Assembly (NCBI RefSeq): GCF_047730075.1
Contig: NZ_CP159831.1
Span: 1,674,001-1,738,000 of the forward strand
Origin: Njordibacter sp905182035
Lineage (GTDB): Bacteria; Pseudomonadota; Gammaproteobacteria; Pseudomonadales; Balneatricaceae
Direction: 5' to 3'
DNA length: 64,000 nucleotides
Shown in pieces: positions 9,001-17,166 of this stretch. Within the stretch, counting starts at the first letter, position 1. Each line of letters starts with the position of its first letter. The position numbers were made by a program, and so were the translations under genes. The notes below the pieces were generated by a model. It did no database searches, was not told the origin of the DNA, and saw only the letters and a program-made list of their open reading frames with translations.

Positions 9001-9931
9001 GCTCCTGTTTGCGCAAGAACAAAGCGATGTCTCTTATGTCTCGTTCGCCCGGGAGGAAAATAAGCACGTCACCGTTGTGCTGCTTACTTTGGCGCTCATG
9101 CTGGTCTATTTCTTCTAGTGCATGCTGAATGCCCGTTTGTACGTCCTGATCTTGGTCTGATTTAGACGCAAACAAAGGCCGGTACCACAAATCTACAGGG
9201 AATGTTCGTCCACTCACCTCAACCACTGGCGCGTTACTAAAGTGAGTGCTAAACCGTTCAAGGTCGATAGTGGCAGATGTAATGATGAGCTTTAGGTCAT
9301 CTCGACGGGCTAATAGCTGCTTTAGATAACCCAACAAAAAGTCGATATTTAAACTACGCTCGTGGGCTTCATCCACAATAATGGTGTCGTAACGCAGTAA
9401 ATCAGGATCTTGGCGTGTTTCCGCTAACAAGATGCCGTCTGTCATTAACTTAATGTGGCTAATGTCGCTTACTTGTTCTGTGAAACGCACCTGAAATCCG
9501 ACCTGCTGCCCCAGAGGTACGTTTAATTCATCAGCGATACGCTGGCCCACGGTTCTGGCCGCTAAACGCCGCGGCTGGGTATGACCTATCATGCCACCAA
9601 CACCACGCCCTGCTTCTAAGCAGATTTTAGGCAATTGGGTGGTTTTACCGGAGCCAGTTTCGCCCGCTAAAACAACCACTTGGTGTTGACGAATCAATTG
9701 GACTAGCTTTTCCCGTTGCCCAGTTACGGGGAGTTGGGGTGGGTAATCTAACGTGGGTAAGGCGTGTTTACGTTTTTGATAGGTGGTTTGGCTTGATAAT
9801 GCTTTGGTCTCTAGCTGTTGCAATAACTTGTCGCAAGGCTGGCCACGCTTTTGACGTTGGGCAATGCGCTGGAACAATAGTGTGAGTTCGGCTTGGTCTT
9901 TGACCATGCAATTAGAGAATGCAGAAGACAT
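6032..9931 (-). CDS. hrpA: ATP-dependent RNA helicase HrpA (DEAH box)
   Basis: At 1299 residues it has the length of Escherichia coli HrpA (about 1300). Motifs in order are GETGSGKTTQLPK (from residue 90), DEAH (187-190), SATID, LATNVAETSVTVPG and the QRKGRCGR motif VI. These are followed by the helicase-associated and OB-fold domains and the long C-terminal DUF3418 region typical of HrpA. In E. coli the enzyme rescues stalled ribosomes and acts in mRNA processing, with ATP-dependent RNA unwinding in the cytoplasm. It stands downstream of the acyl-CoA ligase on the same strand, 90 bases away. Confidence 0.95.
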   Translation of the reverse strand: MSSAFSNCMVKDQAELTLLFQRIAQRQKRGQPCDKLLQQLETKALSSQTTYQKRKHALPTLDYPPQLPVTGQREKLVQLIRQHQVVVLAGETGSGKTTQLPKICLEAGRGVGGMIGHTQPRRLAARTVGQRIADELNVPLGQQVGFQVRFTEQVSDISHIKLMTDGILLAETRQDPDLLRYDTIIVDEAHERSLNIDFLLGYLKQLLARRDDLKLIITSATIDLERFSTHFSNAPVVEVSGRTFPVDLWYRPLFASKSDQDQDVQTGIQHALEEIDQHERQSKQHNGDVLIFLPGERDIRDIALFLRKQEQKHWHILPLYGRLSFSEQQKVFQPSGKTVGRRIVLATNVAETSVTVPGIRYVIDPGTARMSRYSYRSKVQRLPIEAISQASANQRKGRCGRLSAGICIRLYDEADFISRPEFTEAEILRTNLASVILQMHDLKLGPVEEFPFIDAPDSRFVNDGVKLLQELGGLDQSRRLTTLGKQLARLPVDPRIGRMVVAANDWHALNEVLLIASALTIQDPRERPQDKQQAADQQHLLWREKDSDFLSLVNLWQEYEHQRQQLTQNQLRNWCSKHFVSYLRMREWREVHRQLLLMCQQMGFKTNTELASYEAVHRALLTGLLGHIGCKDEDGQFAGPRQRKFLLFPGSALAKKPPPWIMAAELVETSRLFARCVAKIEPQWVEQSAGGLLKYNYSEPAWHKRQGQVMAFEQVSLYGLVLASKRRVGYGKIDPEVCQQLLVMEGLVQNNLLTKGKFLAHNQALVEGVEALEAKSRRRDILVDDQVLFDFYNGKMESVKAPIVSAASFESWRKHQEKSQPEYLFLGQEDLMQHGAEGINNNSFPDRLVWNAMSWPLSYHFEPNHEQDGVTIEVPASQLKRLPLKRLQWLVPGLLKDKLAALLKGLPKAQRKAFVPVPQYAQALFEALSPDDVDLPEAIAKHLQRMSGRPFDVQLLQQVDVETHLLMNVQVMDEAGQPIAQGRDPLRLLGDYATGTTISQKSSVVHSVLKQGLTQWDFMALPETMTIEQGAMKLPVWPAIKDQGKSVDIVFTDSAQEAEATTHDGLVRLYRLAVNEQTKHLTRSLAAFGQAELLYGALGTAQELREQIFDQAAELVFLPSSLAVAARPSNEAEFKASLEQRGHYPEAVEQVLTLSIALLKRNHAIKKSLKGQLNLAWANVYQDVGGQLDRIMNKQFIAQTQWQYLEQMPRYLKAIEARLERFKSQLPKENAAVQELRGWQQKIDTAKTQCLSYTPAHKALNDFAWSMEEYRVSLFAQQLGTQKPISAKRLQKQWDMMNT

Positions 9932-9980
9932 ATAAAAAGGGGATGATTTTAAAGTGCGCAGTTTAGCATGGTATAGATCT

Positions 9981-10013
9981 GTGGTCTGCGCTCTAGAGCT
10001 AACCGCAAACCAC
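9981..10013. repeat. Intergenic hairpin between the fadD-like gene and hrpA
   Basis: GTGGTCTGCG (9981-9990) pairs with CGCAAACCAC (10004-10013) along ten positions, including one G-U pair on the minus-strand RNA, with a 13-base loop. No T run follows on either strand, so it is not a standard terminator. It could be a processing or stabilising element. Confidence 0.4.
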
Positions 10014-10021
10014 TGATTCTG

Positions 10022-11644
10022 CTAGTCTCTTAAGGCACGGCGTAAGATCTTACCTACGTTCGTTTTAGGCAGCTCGTCTTTAAACTCAACTTCTTTAGGT
10101 ACTTTATATGCTGTTAAGTTTTCACGACAATGGGCGATCACATCAGCTTCTGTCAAACCAGGGTCAGACTTAACCACAAACAGCTTCACCGTTTCACCAC
10201 TCACTTCGTTGGGAATACCTACGGCAGCACATTCTAAAATGCCTGAGTGTTGACTGGCAATATCATCAATTTCGTTAGGGTACACATTAAAACCAGACAC
10301 AATAATCATGTCTTTCATACGGTCAACTAATCGAATAAAACCATCTTCAGCAAGAATAGCAACGTCGCCAGTTTTAAACCAACCATCGGCTCCCAAAACC
10401 GCTGCTGTGGCCTCTGGAAGCTGCCAGTAACCCGCCATGACCTGAGGGCCCTTGACACAGAGTTCACCTTCTTGATTAAACCCTAGATCACTGCCATCTG
10501 TTCCAATCACCTTCACTTGAGTGCCCGGCAGGGCTTTACCAATAGTACCTAAACGAATGTCATGGTAAGGGTTAAATGAGACTGCAGGTGAGGTTTCTGT
10601 AAGCCCATAGGCTTCTTGTACTTCACAGGCAGTTACTTTTTTCCAAGTCGCTGCTGCTGCTTCTGTTAGCGCCATACCACCAGAAAGAGTATGTTTTAGA
10701 TGAGAAAAATCGAGCTCGGTAAAGTCTTTGTTATTGCATAAAGCAACAAATAAAGTATTAAGACCGATAAAGGAGGTGAACTTGTGCCTACTTAGCTCTT
10801 TAACAAAACCTGGAATATCACGGGGGTTAGGAATCAGTACAAGTTCATGGCCCATATCTGACATAACTAAACTCACCGTAAAGGCATAGATGTGATACAG
10901 GGGTAATGGAGCTATTACTACTTCTGTGTCAGTGTCCAAAATGTTCACAATCAGTTCACGCACCTGCATCATGTTAGATACAAGGTTTTTTTGGAGTAAC
11001 TGGGCGCCCTTAGAAACCCCTGTGGTGCCCCCGGTGTATTGTAATACGGCCGTATCGTCTAGACTTAAAGCAACAGCTGTTGGAGCTTTTTTAGCACCAA
11101 GTGCCAATGCGTCACGAAAACTTAGGGCCTGGGGTAAAGCATAGGCCGGCACCATTTTTTTAACACGTTTCACCACAGTGTTAATTAATAAACGCTTTGC
11201 AAACGGATGCATGTCTGCCAATTCGGTAACTATGACATGTTTAATGCCTGTTTTTGGCACCACTTGTTCAGCAAGATGCGCCATGTTGGCAAGAATGAGT
11301 AAGGCCTTGGCACCCGAGTCATTAAATTGGTGCTCCATTTCTCGGGCGGTATACAGCGGGTTGGTATTCACCACCACCATGCCTGCGCGCATGGCGCCAA
11401 ATATAGCAATAGGGAATTGCAACACGTTAGGCAGCTGGATAGCTATACGGTCACCAACCTCAAGGTCTGTGTGGTTTTGCAAATAGGATGCAAAGTTAGC
11501 GGTTAGACGCTCAACATCTTCAAATGACAAAGTTTGCCCCATGCAGCTATAGGCGGGCTTTTGTGCATGTTTATCACAGGCTTCTAAAAAAACATCAGTT
11601 ACAGATTGGTATTGGCCAAGTTCTACACCAGCGATTTGAATCAT
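10022..11644 (-). CDS. fadD: Long-chain fatty acid--CoA ligase (FadD type)
   Basis: This 540-residue adenylate-forming enzyme activates fatty acids with ATP and CoA for beta-oxidation or lipid synthesis. It carries the AMP-binding signature YTGGTTGVSKG (203-213), the GYWQLPEAT and GWFKTGDVA core motifs, the fatty acyl signature region DGFIRLVDRMKDMIIVSG, and the terminal NVGKILRRALRD with the catalytic Lys532. Length and motif spacing match FadD. Other acyl-CoA metabolism genes in the window (fadH, ECH1-like isomerase) lie 34 kb away. It is probably cotranscribed with hrpA or separated from it only by a hairpin. Confidence 0.88.
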   Translation of the reverse strand: MIQIAGVELGQYQSVTDVFLEACDKHAQKPAYSCMGQTLSFEDVERLTANFASYLQNHTDLEVGDRIAIQLPNVLQFPIAIFGAMRAGMVVVNTNPLYTAREMEHQFNDSGAKALLILANMAHLAEQVVPKTGIKHVIVTELADMHPFAKRLLINTVVKRVKKMVPAYALPQALSFRDALALGAKKAPTAVALSLDDTAVLQYTGGTTGVSKGAQLLQKNLVSNMMQVRELIVNILDTDTEVVIAPLPLYHIYAFTVSLVMSDMGHELVLIPNPRDIPGFVKELSRHKFTSFIGLNTLFVALCNNKDFTELDFSHLKHTLSGGMALTEAAAATWKKVTACEVQEAYGLTETSPAVSFNPYHDIRLGTIGKALPGTQVKVIGTDGSDLGFNQEGELCVKGPQVMAGYWQLPEATAAVLGADGWFKTGDVAILAEDGFIRLVDRMKDMIIVSGFNVYPNEIDDIASQHSGILECAAVGIPNEVSGETVKLFVVKSDPGLTEADVIAHCRENLTAYKVPKEVEFKDELPKTNVGKILRRALRD

Positions 11645-11779
11645 AATAGACCTTTAATTATTGTTATGGTTATTAATACCCATGCTAATCAAACATGTGT
11701 TTGAAAACCAGTAAAACTTTCAAGTCATTTCTCTAAGCGTCTGAGTTAAAAAAGTTAAACCAAAAAATTAAACCAAAAG

Positions 11780-12547
11780 CTAACTTAACGCCACACCTTT
11801 GTGCAGTACCAACATATTACCAGGATGCAGGGTATGCCATGTCTCGTTGTCCGTTAAAGGCTCTGTCGCCACAACGGAAACGATGTCATTGGGTGTAGTC
11901 TCTTGGCCAAAGTCTACGTTAACATCGGCGTCGCTTAAGCAGGCTTCACCAAATGGCGCTCTACGGGTAATCCAGCTTAGCTTAGTTGAGCAGAAACAAT
12001 AAAGATGGTCGCCGTCAGAAAGCAGCATATTAAACACCCCTAAGGTCTTTAAAAACTGACAACGCTGTTGCAAGAAATATCGCACTACAGAACTGTCTGA
12101 CGGCGGTTTAGGAAAAGCCGTACGCAATTCACCCAGCAACCAACAAAACACATGTTCGCTATCCGTATCTCCCACGGGTAAGTAGTGGCTTAGAGGTAAA
12201 CTAGAGGTATCGGTCAGTTGCCCATTATGAGCAAAGGTCCAATGCTGGCCCCAGAGCTCTCTTTGGAAAGGGTGAGTATTCTCTAAACAGGTATTACCCA
12301 CATTGGCTTGGCGTATATGACTAATAACAATGTGAGACTTCATGGAATGACGTTGAACCAAGCGTGCAACTTCAGAATTGGAACTAGGCTGTGGGTCGTG
12401 AAAAGAACGGCAGCCTTTACCGACATAAAAGGTAATACCCCAACCATCACGATGGGGCCCACTGCCACCACCCCGTTGCATAAGCCCGGTGAAGCTAAAA
12501 CAGATATCCGTAGGCACATTGGCACTCATGCCTAAAAGTTCACACAT
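11780..12547 (-). CDS. Class II glutamine amidotransferase (YafJ family)
   Basis: The protein (255 residues) begins MCELLGMSANVPTDICFSF, placing the catalytic N-terminal nucleophile Cys at position 2 after Met removal. It also has the glutaminase blocks GGGSGPHRDGWGI, SHIRQANVG and FAHNGQL, and the GDTDSEHVF motif of this family. There is no synthase domain, so it is a stand-alone Ntn amidohydrolase like E. coli YafJ. Its physiological amide substrate is unknown. It lies downstream of the VWA gene on the same strand with an 88-base gap. Confidence 0.88.
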   Translation of the reverse strand: MCELLGMSANVPTDICFSFTGLMQRGGGSGPHRDGWGITFYVGKGCRSFHDPQPSSNSEVARLVQRHSMKSHIVISHIRQANVGNTCLENTHPFQRELWGQHWTFAHNGQLTDTSSLPLSHYLPVGDTDSEHVFCWLLGELRTAFPKPPSDSSVVRYFLQQRCQFLKTLGVFNMLLSDGDHLYCFCSTKLSWITRRAPFGEACLSDADVNVDFGQETTPNDIVSVVATEPLTDNETWHTLHPGNMLVLHKGVALS

Positions 12548-12635
12548 AGGGTTGGCTCCGAGCCTGACTTAATTAGCTAAATTTAACCATCATTATCTTG
12601 GAAGCCACCCCATATGCTCAAGTATTATTTTGCAT

Positions 12636-14201
12636 TTATTTAGGCGATTTATATGTTCGACGTAACATAACCAATAAAAGCAACAACACAAGGCCTGCCC
12701 CACCACCAATTAGCCAACGCCAGTAATTAGATTGAGTCGTTTCGACCTGGCTAGTGGTAGTCTCTGGTTCGGCAATTTCGGCTGCTACCACGACAGTTGC
12801 CTGCTCTTCCATAAGTGCCTGTAGTTCTAGTGATGCGGTCTCGTTACTTACCACCAGCTCCTCAGTTTGGCTTGCCGTGTTAGACGAAGTTTCAGAAACC
12901 ACAATCACTTCTTCTGCAACTGGAACGCTGGTGGTGTTTTGTTGGATCGCTACTATAGGATGCACTCTAAGGCTACGGTTAATGGTACGAATTAGCTGGC
13001 CATTAACTACCGATATAGTTAGGTTATACATACCGGGTTGATCGAGGGCGGGTAAGTTCATGCGGGTTTTTGTATCAGCTACAAATGCTTGCTGCTGATT
13101 AAACACCTCTTTACCACCCTGGTCCATGACCACCTTAAGATTAAAACCTTGAAGCTGCTCTGCGGATAACAGGTCACTTTGTTCATTGGCAAGCTGAACA
13201 TCGATGTAACTGCGCTGGCCTACTTTTATATTTTGATGACTTTGTTCCAGCAGAATTTGTAACTGGCCCACCACGTTTACACGTTTCAGGGTGGCTGTAT
13301 CACTGATTAAGGTCCAGGTACCAGGCGTGGGGTTTTGAACCCTAATCACATCATGGGTTGATGAAGATTGCCATTGTTGGTTAGCTAGGGTTTGTTGTCG
13401 TCCAAAAATACGCTGCTTGCCATCCTTAAACTCTACCTGCTCATCGCCATTTTTCTCCACTACAATGGTCATGTATTCAACGCCCAACTGCACCTGGAAG
13501 GATTGCTCAAGCTGCTGCACTGGAACTTGTTGGGTGATCACCGTATTGTCCAGCGCCCTTAAGAATATATCTAGCAGCTGATCGGCATCAACTGCCACCT
13601 CAAACAACCCATCGGTACGTTGGGCCATTGCGACTAGTGTAGACACATCTGCCTTGTGGGATAAACCAACGGTGTGCACGCGGGCACCCATATCGATGTA
13701 TTGTTGTAATATAGTTTCTAGTAGTGCTCTGCGGGCACGTTTATTCTCGGCCACATCTTTGCTCACATCAACCATACCATCAGTTAACAATATTACATGT
13801 AACTGCCTGCCTTGTGCTTGGTCTTGAGCGTTAAATGACGCTGCTTTAAGGGCTGCCCCAATATCAGTAAATTGGCCAGTGGAGGAAATTTGTTGCGCTG
13901 CGACAGCAGCTTGCTGCTGCCATTGGGTATTAACAACACCGTGTGGGACGATAACTGTAGGACTGTCAGCAAACTGCCAAATACCCGCTTTACTGCCTGT
14001 GGGTATCAACTGAGTTAATACTTGTAAAGCTGGAATACGCAAGTCATTTGGGTCTGTGTTCTTCATACTGCCAGACACATCGATCAACACTCGAATATCC
14101 ATCTGGTTAGATAGTGTTTGGCTCAGAGCGGGTTGACTGACGGCCATAACAATGATGAAAAGTGCCGCACTTATACTGCGTATAATATGAAACTTGAACA
14201 T
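12636..14201 (-). CDS. Membrane-anchored von Willebrand factor A domain protein
   Basis: From the ATG at 14201 the product has 521 residues: signal peptide (MFKFHIIRSISAALFIIVMAV), a VWA domain with the metal-binding MIDAS motif DVSGSM, a central beta-rich region, a Thr/Glu-rich linker, and one C-terminal transmembrane helix (LIGGGAGLVLLLLLVML) with a short basic tail. It should be a periplasmic protein tethered to the inner membrane. The role is unknown; VWA proteins usually mediate protein contacts. An in-frame GTG at 14273 has AGGGAG only three bases before it and would add 24 residues ahead of the signal peptide. I prefer 14201. It is the last gene of the dnaX-to-ycgN run. Confidence 0.8.
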   Translation of the reverse strand: MFKFHIIRSISAALFIIVMAVSQPALSQTLSNQMDIRVLIDVSGSMKNTDPNDLRIPALQVLTQLIPTGSKAGIWQFADSPTVIVPHGVVNTQWQQQAAVAAQQISSTGQFTDIGAALKAASFNAQDQAQGRQLHVILLTDGMVDVSKDVAENKRARRALLETILQQYIDMGARVHTVGLSHKADVSTLVAMAQRTDGLFEVAVDADQLLDIFLRALDNTVITQQVPVQQLEQSFQVQLGVEYMTIVVEKNGDEQVEFKDGKQRIFGRQQTLANQQWQSSSTHDVIRVQNPTPGTWTLISDTATLKRVNVVGQLQILLEQSHQNIKVGQRSYIDVQLANEQSDLLSAEQLQGFNLKVVMDQGGKEVFNQQQAFVADTKTRMNLPALDQPGMYNLTISVVNGQLIRTINRSLRVHPIVAIQQNTTSVPVAEEVIVVSETSSNTASQTEELVVSNETASLELQALMEEQATVVVAAEIAEPETTTSQVETTQSNYWRWLIGGGAGLVLLLLLVMLRRTYKSPK

Positions 14202-14282
14202 AGATTCAAACCCAATTATTATTTTTATTCCACTTACTTTAACACAATCTAAGGGTACTGCACTAAGTGGCACTAGCTCCCT

Positions 14283-14744
14283 TTATTCACCAAGTTGTTG
14301 GATTTCAATGATGTGTTCACCCCAACGACTCTCTGACACTTTGTCCTCTGATATGGCCCATTTACGCACTGTCATACCGGCTTTTACGGTGGACTTTGGA
14401 TCACCTGTCACTAATGGATGCCAATCAGGTAAGTCTTTACCTGCAGACACTCGTCTATAACCACAAGTTTCGGGTAACCAGTTGTAATCTGCCACGGTAT
14501 CAGCTGTAACCAAAGTACAGTCCGACACTTTATCTTGTCGGGTTTCGTAAACGCTACACTGGCAAGACTTAAGGTCCAGATATCGGCACGCCACACTGGT
14601 GTGATACATCAAAGGTACGTCGTCATCGATTAATTTTTGTAAACAACAACGCCCACAGCCATCACAAAGGGATTCCCATTGCTGGCTCGTCATCTCTTTG
14701 GGTGCTGTTGTTTTCCAAAACCCTGTTTGTTTTGAATCTGTCAT
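14283..14744 (-). CDS. ycgN: YcgN family cysteine-cluster protein
   Basis: This 153-residue protein matches the YcgN/UPF0260 family. It has the cysteine cluster CDGCGRCC near residue 28, the downstream Cys residues in SVACRYLDLKSCQCSVYE and DCTLV, and the conserved WLPETCGYR and DWHPLVTGD blocks. The cysteines are expected to bind zinc or an Fe-S cluster, but no biochemical role is known. Its stop codon lies close to the start region of the VWA gene, and ycgL is 23 bases upstream, so it is part of the same transcript. Confidence 0.92.
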   Translation of the reverse strand: MTDSKQTGFWKTTAPKEMTSQQWESLCDGCGRCCLQKLIDDDVPLMYHTSVACRYLDLKSCQCSVYETRQDKVSDCTLVTADTVADYNWLPETCGYRRVSAGKDLPDWHPLVTGDPKSTVKAGMTVRKWAISEDKVSESRWGEHIIEIQQLGE

Positions 14745-14767
14745 ATGGTCTAGCTTATCAGTAGTGA

Positions 14768-15064
14768 TTAGTAGGTAGGGTTAACAGGCGTTTTATACAT
14801 ATCTAGCATGTATTTTTCACGCACTGGAGGCATTTGTAAATAGTAACCCTTCTCATCAATGTTAGACAATATATCTTCTGCATTGGCTTTGGCTAACTTT
14901 TTGTCAGCCGTAAGCAGCATATCCATACGGTGCTCGGGTTCCCCAAACATAGACAGCAAAGATTCTGGCACTAGGCTTAGGGCTTTAGTTTTATCCACGT
15001 AAAGATACATTTCATCTTTCTTTTTGCTTCGGTAAATAGAACAAATAATACGTTTCTGGCTCAT
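14768..15064 (-). CDS. ycgL: YcgL domain protein
   Basis: The ATG at 15064 gives 98 residues; its first base overlaps the rnd TGA stop (TGATG), indicating translational coupling. An upstream in-frame TTG adds one residue and is unlikely. The sequence shows the YcgL pattern: CSIYRSKKKDEMYLYVD, the LSMFGEPEHRMDMLL core and the YYLQMPP strand near the C-terminus. Function is unknown. Linkage of ycgL with rnd and ycgN is seen in Pseudomonas relatives, which supports the call. Confidence 0.93.
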   Translation of the reverse strand: MSQKRIICSIYRSKKKDEMYLYVDKTKALSLVPESLLSMFGEPEHRMDMLLTADKKLAKANAEDILSNIDEKGYYLQMPPVREKYMLDMYKTPVNPTY

Positions 15065-16182
15065 CAATGTGTCTCTTGGATATGTTTATATTCGCTAGCA
15101 ATAGGTTCTGCAAGGAACTCTTCTCTCCACCCCTTCCAGTTGCTGGGTAAGCTAAACGGTTGTTTTTTCCGCAAGCCTTCAAATAACTCAAGCAGTTCTT
15201 TTTTACGGCCCATCAATTGCACTTGTATGGCTGCATTTTCGGCTTGGTCTATAACCACTTTATGCAACCGCTTGTAGTCTCTATTTTCATTTTTAGACAA
15301 CGGCTGCTGCACCCCTGGCAACACTTCTGATGATACCGCCATAATAGATAGCCATTGTTTTCCATAACGCCTTAAACTACTTGGACGCACATCTTGGCAC
15401 TGGCCAATTTCATTTAGGTCAGCAGGATTTGTGCGCGCCATTTCAATTAAACTGGTGTCTTTGACCACAAAATTCTTTGGCCTGTTCTCACTGCGAGCCA
15501 CGCTTTCTCGCCAAGCGGCTAAGGCGCGCAAGCGGCCTACAGAGTTGCCCTGTAAACGCCATGCGTTCTTCATTTGGGTATAGGCCATGTCCGGGGCAAT
15601 GGGTACTTTAGGCTGAGCCAAGCGCTGCATATCTTCCAAAAACCACTGCCACACGCCTTTGTCTTTTAAGCGTTGCGCTAAAATGTCGTAACACTGCATT
15701 AAGTGGGCCACGTCCATTGCTGCATAGTGACATTGGGAATCTCGCAATGGGCGCTGTAGCCAGTCGGAGCGTGTCTCTCCCTTGTCTACAGTTTCTCCCA
15801 ACAAATCTAATACCAAACTTTGATAACCCGGCGACAACCCCATATCTACAAAAGCGGCAGCAATTTGTGTATCTGCTATGGGTGTAGGTCGCAATTCAAG
15901 CCAATGTTGGAACAGCTCTAAATCTTCACTGCAGGCGTGCATGACTTTAAGGGTGTCTGGATCTGTTAATAACGTTTGCAACGGCTGCCAATCGTCAATG
16001 GTTAACGGATCGACTAAAAAGGTTTCCCCAGCAGCGGCCAGTTGCAAGAGGCCTGGGATAGGATAAAAGGTATCTACCCTTACAAACTCGGTATCTACTG
16101 CAATAGCCGGGGCTTGAATGAGTTGTTGGCAAGCAAGTTTGAGGCCTTCATTGGTATCAATATATTGGTAAACAAGTGACAT
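15064..16182 (-). CDS. rnd: Ribonuclease D
   Basis: A 3'-5' exoribonuclease of 372 residues that trims tRNA precursors. The DEDD catalytic set is visible: AVDTEF (Asp30, Glu32), HACSEDLELF, and YAAMDVAHL with the last Asp/Tyr pair. An HRDC domain follows from about residue 210 (RLRALAAWRESVARSENRP). Length matches E. coli RNase D (375). It starts two bases after the recR stop and overlaps ycgL by one base, deep inside the dnaX operon. Confidence 0.95.
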   Translation of the reverse strand: MSLVYQYIDTNEGLKLACQQLIQAPAIAVDTEFVRVDTFYPIPGLLQLAAAGETFLVDPLTIDDWQPLQTLLTDPDTLKVMHACSEDLELFQHWLELRPTPIADTQIAAAFVDMGLSPGYQSLVLDLLGETVDKGETRSDWLQRPLRDSQCHYAAMDVAHLMQCYDILAQRLKDKGVWQWFLEDMQRLAQPKVPIAPDMAYTQMKNAWRLQGNSVGRLRALAAWRESVARSENRPKNFVVKDTSLIEMARTNPADLNEIGQCQDVRPSSLRRYGKQWLSIMAVSSEVLPGVQQPLSKNENRDYKRLHKVVIDQAENAAIQVQLMGRKKELLELFEGLRKKQPFSLPSNWKGWREEFLAEPIASEYKHIQETH

Positions 16183-16184
16183 AG

Positions 16185-16796
16185 TTAGGTGTAACTCTTA
16201 CGTCCGGCAAAGGCGTGGGCCAAAGTGCCGCTATCGACATACTCTAGTTCCCCGCCTATGGGAACTCCATGGGCTATACGAGTGACATTAATAGCCTGGG
16301 TCTCTAGCTGCTGACGAATTAATTGGTGAATAAAATGGGCAGTTGCGTCGCCCTCTATAGTGGGATTAGTGGCGATAATAACTTCCGTTACATGTTCGTC
16401 ACTAAGGCGCGAAATTAACGCGTCCAACCCAAGCTCATTGGGCCCAATGCCATCCATGGGTGAAAGGTGGCCCATAAGTACAAAATACAACCCCCGAAAA
16501 CCTGCTCCCTGTTCGATAGCCAATACATCTGCTGGGGTTTCTACAATACACAAGGTATTAGCGTCACGGTCTAACTGTCTACATATACGGCACACAGGTG
16601 TTTCACTATGGGTTCTGCATTGATCACAGCGGCCCACTTTATCAAGCGCAAGGTTCAAGCTATGCGCTAGCACCGCACCGCCTTCACGGTTACGCTCTAA
16701 TATGTGTAACGCCATCCGTTGGGCTGACTTACGGCCTACGCCAGGTAGGCATCGGAGAGACTCAATAAGATCATCAATAAGGGGGCTAAATGACAT
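16185..16796 (-). CDS. recR: Recombination mediator RecR
   Basis: This 203-residue RecFOR-pathway protein helps load RecA on gapped DNA. It has the N-terminal helix-hairpin-helix (LRCLPGVGRKSAQRMA), the zinc finger CDQC...CRIC, and a Toprim domain (LCIVETPADVLAIE, IIATNPTIEGDATA). The C-terminal Walker-B-like region is also present. The order dnaX, ybaB, recR is a well-known conserved operon, and spacing to ybaB is 22 bases. Confidence 0.97.
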   Translation of the reverse strand: MSFSPLIDDLIESLRCLPGVGRKSAQRMALHILERNREGGAVLAHSLNLALDKVGRCDQCRTHSETPVCRICRQLDRDANTLCIVETPADVLAIEQGAGFRGLYFVLMGHLSPMDGIGPNELGLDALISRLSDEHVTEVIIATNPTIEGDATAHFIHQLIRQQLETQAINVTRIAHGVPIGGELEYVDSGTLAHAFAGRKSYT

Positions 16797-16818
16797 GAAC
16801 GTTGAACCTATAATTTAC

Positions 16819-17145
16819 TTAAAACGGCATTTTAAAACCGGCAGGCATACCCATGCCGGCGGTCATATCAGCCATGTTATTCTGACTAGCCTGCTCTACT
16901 TTACGGACCGCATCATTGACCGCAGCCGCCAGTAAGTCTTCTAACATTTCTTTGTCTTCCGACAACAGTGAATCATCCAGTTTGACGCGCTTCACATCAT
17001 GACGCCCTGTCATTACTACCTGCACTAAACCAGCACCAGCGGCACCGGTAAACTCCGCTTTGGCTAAATCTGCCTGCGCTTGTTGCATTTGTTCTTGCAT
17101 TTTTTGGGCTTGTTTCATGATATTGCCCATGCCACCTTTTAACAT
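16819..17145 (-). CDS. ybaB: YbaB/EbfC family nucleoid-associated protein
   Basis: A 108-residue DNA-binding dimer of the YbaB family. It has the glycine-rich start MLKGGMGNIMKQAQKMQEQM, a long amphipathic helix, the GLVQVVMTGRHDVKRVKLD beta segment, and a C-terminal helix with LEDLLAAAVNDAVRKVE. It sits in the conserved position between dnaX and recR, with 21 and 22 base gaps. Confidence 0.95.
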   Translation of the reverse strand: MLKGGMGNIMKQAQKMQEQMQQAQADLAKAEFTGAAGAGLVQVVMTGRHDVKRVKLDDSLLSEDKEMLEDLLAAAVNDAVRKVEQASQNNMADMTAGMGMPAGFKMPF

Positions 17146-17166
17146 ATTTTTTTCTCTATAATTAGT

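Noticed and set aside
9981..10013. Rho-independent terminator between the fadD gene and hrpA
   Set aside because: The hairpin is good, but no T run follows on the transcribed strand; listed only as a hairpin.
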